Source of the DNA: Bacteroidales bacterium
Lineage (GTDB): Bacteria; Bacteroidota; Bacteroidia; Bacteroidales; UBA4417
Reading direction: 5' to 3'
Assembly: GCA_030654075.1 (NCBI GenBank)
Contig: JAURYB010000002.1
Span: 1 to 39,164 of the forward strand
Length of the DNA stretch: 39,164 nucleotides
Part shown: positions 35,741 to 39,164 of the stretch, piece by piece
How positions within the stretch are numbered: position 1 is the first letter of the stretch
How the letters are laid out: each line of letters starts with the position of its first letter
The notes under the pieces: model-generated
The model's input: the letters and a program-made list of their open reading frames with translations, nothing else
Told to the model about the DNA's origin: nothing
The model's database searches: none
Program-made: the position numbers and the translations under genes

Positions 35741-36610
35741 TCAAGTTTTGATATAATTTCTATAGCCAATCTCAATTCCAAAATACTTTCGTAGGAATAA
35801 TTTGAATTTATCTTTCATGCTAAGGTTGCTGAAGGCTATATCATAGTCGAACTTCCAGTTCTTTTTTGCTATACGGTCATGTATAACAGATGGATGGGTT
35901 CCATTAAACAATTGAAGCGCATCTATTCCTGAATACTCAAATTCACCTTTTTTAGCCACGTTCTTCTCGAGCCAGGTATCAGAATGCCACAATTTGTGAA
36001 AATTTTCCCGTTTAAGTTGCATCACTGCAGGTTCTTTAACCCAGCCATAATGATACATATAGGCATCAATCGCTTTTACCCTGAGTTTCTGATTATCATC
36101 TTTCCTGAATCCCTGTGCATCACGGTATGAATATATACTCTTTGTATTACGTATAACCCTGATTTCGTTAGGATACCATTGACTTGAAGAGCCAACATAA
36201 TCATAAGAACCATAAAAATGAAGGTAATTAAATAGCAGTCCATCAATTTCGGGATGATCCTTCCATTTGATCATAGCATTCTTTATTACTTCGAGGTATT
36301 TTTCGTGCACCACTTCATCACCCTGTATATAAAAAGCCCAGTCGGAATCCGCTGATATTGCCTGGAAGGCTTTATCTGTTTCAATGGCCAAAACCTGTCC
36401 ACCCTTTCGAAGTGAATCGTCCCAGGTGGTTTGAATGATCCGGATTTTTACCGGATCAATGCTTTTAATAAGTTCAAGGGTTTCATCATCAGAGTTCCCG
36501 ACTGCTACTACAAAATCATCACAAATTGGTAAAATTGAACGGATTGCCTCAACAACCGGGTAATCATAAATAATAGCATTGCGAATAAACGTAAAACCAG
36601 TAACTTTCAT
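35741..36610 (-). CDS. Family 2-like glycosyltransferase
   Basis: I prefer the ATG at 36610 (MKVTGFTFIRNAIIYDYPVV, 289 residues). An upstream in-frame ATG at 36646 exists, but a -7 promoter element at 36629-36636 lies inside that extension, and MKVTGFTFIRN is the conserved beginning. The GT-A features are a Rossmann start, FVVAVGNSDDET (about 37-48), and FYIQGDEVVHEKY, where GDE is the likely metal-binding DxD equivalent. No membrane segment is seen. It may modify cell-surface glycans; donor and acceptor are unknown. It ends 28 bases from uvrA, convergently. A small 5-base-stem hairpin overlaps its stop codon. Confidence 0.82.
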   Translation of the reverse strand: MKVTGFTFIRNAIIYDYPVVEAIRSILPICDDFVVAVGNSDDETLELIKSIDPVKIRIIQTTWDDSLRKGGQVLAIETDKAFQAISADSDWAFYIQGDEVVHEKYLEVIKNAMIKWKDHPEIDGLLFNYLHFYGSYDYVGSSSQWYPNEIRVIRNTKSIYSYRDAQGFRKDDNQKLRVKAIDAYMYHYGWVKEPAVMQLKRENFHKLWHSDTWLEKNVAKKGEFEYSGIDALQLFNGTHPSVIHDRIAKKNWKFDYDIAFSNLSMKDKFKLFLRKYFGIEIGYRNYIKT

Positions 36611-36628
36611 TCTTCCAGGATTTGGTTG

Positions 36629-36636
36629 CAAAGTTA
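36629..36636 (-). promoter_or_regulatory. -7 element of the glycosyltransferase gene
   Basis: TAACTTTG on the minus strand matches TAnnTTTG, 18 bases from the preferred start codon. It argues against the longer start at 36646. No clear -33 is present. Confidence 0.5.
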
Positions 36637-36651
36637 AAAATTCCATGCTTT

Positions 36652-36684
36652 AAACCTGCAGAGTTTTAAAACCTGTCAGGGTTT
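36652..36684. repeat. Short palindromic repeat (AAACCTG...CAGGGTTT) between divergent genes
   Basis: AAACCTGCAGAGTTTT and AAAACCTGTCAGGGTTT are imperfect reverse complements meeting at a TTTTAAAA centre. It sits between the -7 elements of the glycosyltransferase (36629) and amidotransferase (36698) genes, covering where both -33 elements should be. Confidence 0.65.
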
Positions 36685-36697
36685 GGCTGATAATTCT

Positions 36698-36705
36698 TAA
36701 ATTTG
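36698..36705 (+). promoter_or_regulatory. -7 element of the glutamine amidotransferase gene
   Basis: TAAATTTG is an exact TAnnTTTG match 22 bases before the start codon. The expected -33 position falls in the palindrome. Confidence 0.55.
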
Positions 36706-36727
36706 TGAACTTATCTCAACAACCGAT

Positions 36728-37423
36728 ATGCACATCCATTATTTTCAGCATAACCATTTCGAAGATTTAGGGTTTATTGGCAATTGGGCCAAAAGCAACA
36801 ATGTTACAACTTCTGTAACCCGTTTGGATTTAAAATCTGAATTGACATCGATTGAGGATTTCGATTGGCTGGTTATAATGGGTGGCGCTATGGGAGTTCA
36901 TGATTCGGATCAATATCCATGGATTACTGAGGAAATCGAATTTGTTAAAAAAGCAATTCATTCAGGAAAGATCGTTATTGGTGTCTGCCTGGGTTCACAA
37001 ATGATTGCCAGTGCTTTGGGCGCTCGCGTTTATAAAAATACGGAACCTGAAATGGGTTTCTGGCCAATAAATTTTTCACAGGAAGCCCAACTGGATAGTG
37101 TTTTCAGACATTTTCCTGCACAACTCGATGTGATGCATTTCCATTTCGATACTTTCACTCTTCCAGAAGGTGCGATTCTAATGGCTAGCAGCATGGTTAC
37201 ACCTGTTCAGGCTTTCAGGTATGGTAAGAATGTTTTTGCACTGCAATTTCATTCAGAACTTACGGAATCAAATCTTCCCGTTTTTATTAAGGAACTGGAA
37301 ACTGAAATTATTCCCGGCCAACTGGTTCAAAATCCTCAGGAAATGTTTCAGAAAATAAAGCATTGCAGTATTAATAACGAGATTTTTTCTAAGGCCCTGG
37401 ATGAGATTCTGCAACTTACCTGA
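36728..37423 (+). CDS. Class I glutamine amidotransferase
   Basis: The 231-residue protein has the triad Cys87 in GVCLGSQMIAS, His175 and Glu177 in LQFHSELTE. The oxyanion strand is MGGAMGVHD. It is a stand-alone member, like the GMP synthase-type or YfeJ/GuaA-like amidotransferases that hydrolyse glutamine or gamma-glutamyl compounds. No synthetase partner is adjacent, so the substrate is unknown. It is a single gene, divergent from the glycosyltransferase gene, and no terminator was found before the dikinase promoter. Confidence 0.85.
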   Translation: MHIHYFQHNHFEDLGFIGNWAKSNNVTTSVTRLDLKSELTSIEDFDWLVIMGGAMGVHDSDQYPWITEEIEFVKKAIHSGKIVIGVCLGSQMIASALGARVYKNTEPEMGFWPINFSQEAQLDSVFRHFPAQLDVMHFHFDTFTLPEGAILMASSMVTPVQAFRYGKNVFALQFHSELTESNLPVFIKELETEIIPGQLVQNPQEMFQKIKHCSINNEIFSKALDEILQLT

Positions 37424-37572
37424 CCATTACCTGGATTAAAAACTGATCAGTTTCAAAAACCCTTCCTGCTTTTCCATTAACAACTGACTATTAATTTGCG
37501 TTTTTTAACAAATTCATAGTAAATAAGTGATAACTTAGTCCTTAGGTTTAATAAATAATTGCTAAATTTTTG

Positions 37573-37580
37573 TACTTTTG
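37573..37580 (+). promoter_or_regulatory. -7 element of the pyruvate phosphate dikinase gene
   Basis: TACTTTTG matches TAnnTTTG and is followed by CACCC. A TTTA about 22 bases upstream is a poor -33. The leader would be about 60 bases. Confidence 0.55.
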
Positions 37581-37647
37581 CACCCTTAAAACTAGGATCA
37601 TCAGATTAATATCTATTAACATATAATTTCAAAAACAGCAATCTGTT

Positions 37648-39164
37648 ATGGCTAAATCAAAAGTGAAAAGCGTTTATACTTTCGGCAACAAAAAGGCTGA
37701 AGGTGATGCTTCGATGAAAAACCTGCTTGGTGGCAAAGGTGCTAACCTTTGCGAAATGAATCTCATTGGTGTTCCGGTTCCTCCGGGATTTACCATTACA
37801 ACCGAGATGTGCACGGTTTATGTTAAAGAGGGCCGCGAGAAGGTTCTGAAAATGATTAAGAGCGAAGTTGAAGATGGCATCGCTTACATTGAAAAACACA
37901 TGGGTTCCAAATTCACTGACAGCAAGAATCCTTGTCTTGTTTCAGTACGTTCAGGTTCACGCGCCTCCATGCCGGGAATGATGGACACCATCCTTAACCT
38001 GGGATTGAATGACGAATCAGTTAAAGGTCTTGTTAAAAAAACCGGCAACGAGCGTTTTGTATGGGATTCGTACCGTCGTTTTGTACAAATGTACGGCGAT
38101 GTTGTTCTTGGTCTGAAACCAGTTTCAAAAGAAGACGAAGATCCGTTCGAAGAAATCATCGACCACCTGAAAAAAGAAAAAAATGTATTACTTGATAACG
38201 ACCTTACAACCGAAGACCTGAAAGTTTTGGTTGATCGTTTCAAAAAAGCAGTTAAAAAATCAACCGGTCACGATTTTCCAAGTGATCCTTGGGAACAACT
38301 CTGGGGTGCTATCACATCAGTTTTTGACAGCTGGATGAACGACCGCGCTATCCTGTATCGTAAACTGAACAACATTCCTGAAGAATGGGGAACAGCTGTA
38401 AACATTCAGGCTATGGTTTTCGGTAATATGGGCGAAAGCTCAGCTACCGGGGTTTGTTTCAGCCGCGATGCTGGTACAGGCGAAAACATCTTCAATGGTG
38501 AATATCTCATCAATGCTCAGGGCGAAGACGTGGTTGCAGGTATACGTACTCCACAGGAAATCACCATCGAAGGTTCAAAACGTTGGGCTAAACTTACAAG
38601 TGTTACCGAAAAGGACCGTAAGAACAACTATCCTTCTTTGGAAGAAACCATGCCTAAGCTTTACAAAGAGTTGTTTGATATCCAGAGAAAACTGGAAAAA
38701 CACTATAAAGACATGCAGGATATGGAGTTCACCATCCAGGAAGGTAAACTTTGGATGCTCCAGACCCGTAGCGGAAAACGTACAGGCGCTGCCATGGTAA
38801 AAATGGCTGTTGATATGTTCGAGGAAAAACTCATTGACGAAAAAACTGCTGTTTTACGTGTTGAGCCTAACAAGCTGGATGAACTTCTTCACCCTGTTTT
38901 CATTAAAGCAGCCATGAAAAAAGCCAAGGTGCTTGCTCAGGGCTTACCTGCTTCCCCAGGCGCTGCTACAGGGCAAATCGTTTTCTTTGCTGATGACGCT
39001 GATGCATGGGCTACCAAAGGCCATAAAGTTATTCTTGTACGCATCGAAACATCACCAGAAGATTTAAAAGGCATGAATGTTTCTGAAGGTATTCTTACCG
39101 CTCGTGGCGGTATGACTTCGCACGCAGCTGTTGTTGCCCGTGGTATGGGTAAATGCTGTGTATC
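37648..39164 (+). CDS. ppdK: Pyruvate, phosphate dikinase (N-terminal 505 residues; continues past window)
   Basis: The enzyme interconverts pyruvate + ATP + Pi with phosphoenolpyruvate + AMP + PPi. The visible part has the nucleotide-binding domain: [20 protein letters not shown] near the start, [20 protein letters not shown] (about 98-117), [17 protein letters not shown], and [10 protein letters not shown]. The swivelling phosphohistidine domain follows, with [20 protein letters not shown] and the phosphorylated His492. The C-terminal PEP/pyruvate barrel lies beyond the edge; the full length is about 900 residues. The start at ATG 37648 ([13 protein letters not shown]) is well placed after a promoter. 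In anaerobes this gives a PPi-linked, reversible glycolytic step. The frame is intact to the window end. Confidence 0.95.
   Translation, partial: MAKSKVKSVYTFGNKKAEGDASMKNLLGGKGANLCEMNLIGVPVPPGFTITTEMCTVYVKEGREKVLKMIKSEVEDGIAYIEKHMGSKFTDSKNPCLVSVRSGSRASMPGMMDTILNLGLNDESVKGLVKKTGNERFVWDSYRRFVQMYGDVVLGLKPVSKEDEDPFEEIIDHLKKEKNVLLDNDLTTEDLKVLVDRFKKAVKKSTGHDFPSDPWEQLWGAITSVFDSWMNDRAILYRKLNNIPEEWGTAVNIQAMVFGNMGESSATGVCFSRDAGTGENIFNGEYLINAQGEDVVAGIRTPQEITIEGSKRWAKLTSVTEKDRKNNYPSLEETMPKLYKELFDIQRKLEKHYKDMQDMEFTIQEGKLWMLQTRSGKRTGAAMVKMAVDMFEEKLIDEKTAVLRVEPNKLDELLHPVFIKAAMKKAKVLAQGLPASPGAATGQIVFFADDADAWATKGHKVILVRIETSPEDLKGMNVSEGILTARGGMTSHAAVVARGMGKCCV

Noticed and set aside
35729..35750. Terminator between uvrA and the glycosyltransferase gene.
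   Set aside because: The stem CTTGA/TCAAG is only 5 bases and overlaps the glycosyltransferase stop codon; the support is too weak to list.
36611..36646. N-terminal extension of the glycosyltransferase from the ATG at 36646.
   Set aside because: A consensus -7 element lies within it and the conserved family start is at 36610.

Overview
The window looks like chromosomal DNA from an uncultured member of the Bacteroidota, probably Bacteroidales-like and anaerobic or facultative. The evidence is the promoter type seen repeatedly (TTTG or TTG, 19-21 bases, then TAnnTTTG), the near absence of Shine-Dalgarno sites, the gyrA-TPR pairing, a Bacteroidota-style ClpC, GlgB and UvrA set, AT-rich spacers, and a large secreted beta-helix/cadherin protein. 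No tRNA, rRNA, CRISPR array, prophage or transposase gene was found.

Layout. 1-2822 (minus) is most of a secreted beta-helix/cadherin protein whose C-terminus lies outside the window. 3373-13907 (plus) is an acyl-CoA oxidation and electron-transfer locus. It holds a first ETF (etfB1-etfA1), a two-subunit membrane EtfAB:quinone oxidoreductase (b-type cytochrome/ferredoxin protein plus CCG-domain Fe-S protein), a second and clearly different ETF (etfB2-etfA2) carrying the DGDTAQVGP signature of bifurcating-type ETFs, and two long acyl-CoA dehydrogenases. 14165-15903 encodes a PiT phosphate transporter and an HD-domain hydrolase. 16200-18803 (minus) is clpC, divergent from gyrA and a TPR protein. 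23165-24995 (minus) encodes a coiled-coil DUF2130 protein and a lipoprotein. 25151-28708 (plus) encodes an SRPBCC/GyrI-like membrane-anchored protein, a glycogen branching enzyme and a small acidic protein. 28898-32469 (minus) has trkH, trkA, an ECF sigma factor and an unlabelled 56-residue gene behind it. 32891 onward has uvrA, a glycosyltransferase (minus), a class I glutamine amidotransferase and the first 505 codons of pyruvate phosphate dikinase.

Working together. The most system-like part is 3373-13907. The dehydrogenases oxidise acyl-CoA and pass electrons to an ETF; the membrane complex can deliver them to menaquinone, while the second ETF has sequence marks of the NAD/ferredoxin-linked class. 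This suggests two alternative electron exits for the same substrates.

Non-coding highlights are four palindromic intergenic repeat elements (6544-6662, 7493-7948 containing a 93-base tandem array, 15926-16094, 36652-36684), a three-copy GATTTTCAAA operator-like cluster before the second acyl-CoA dehydrogenase, and several clear terminators and promoters. All family assignments are from reading the sequence; no database search was run.
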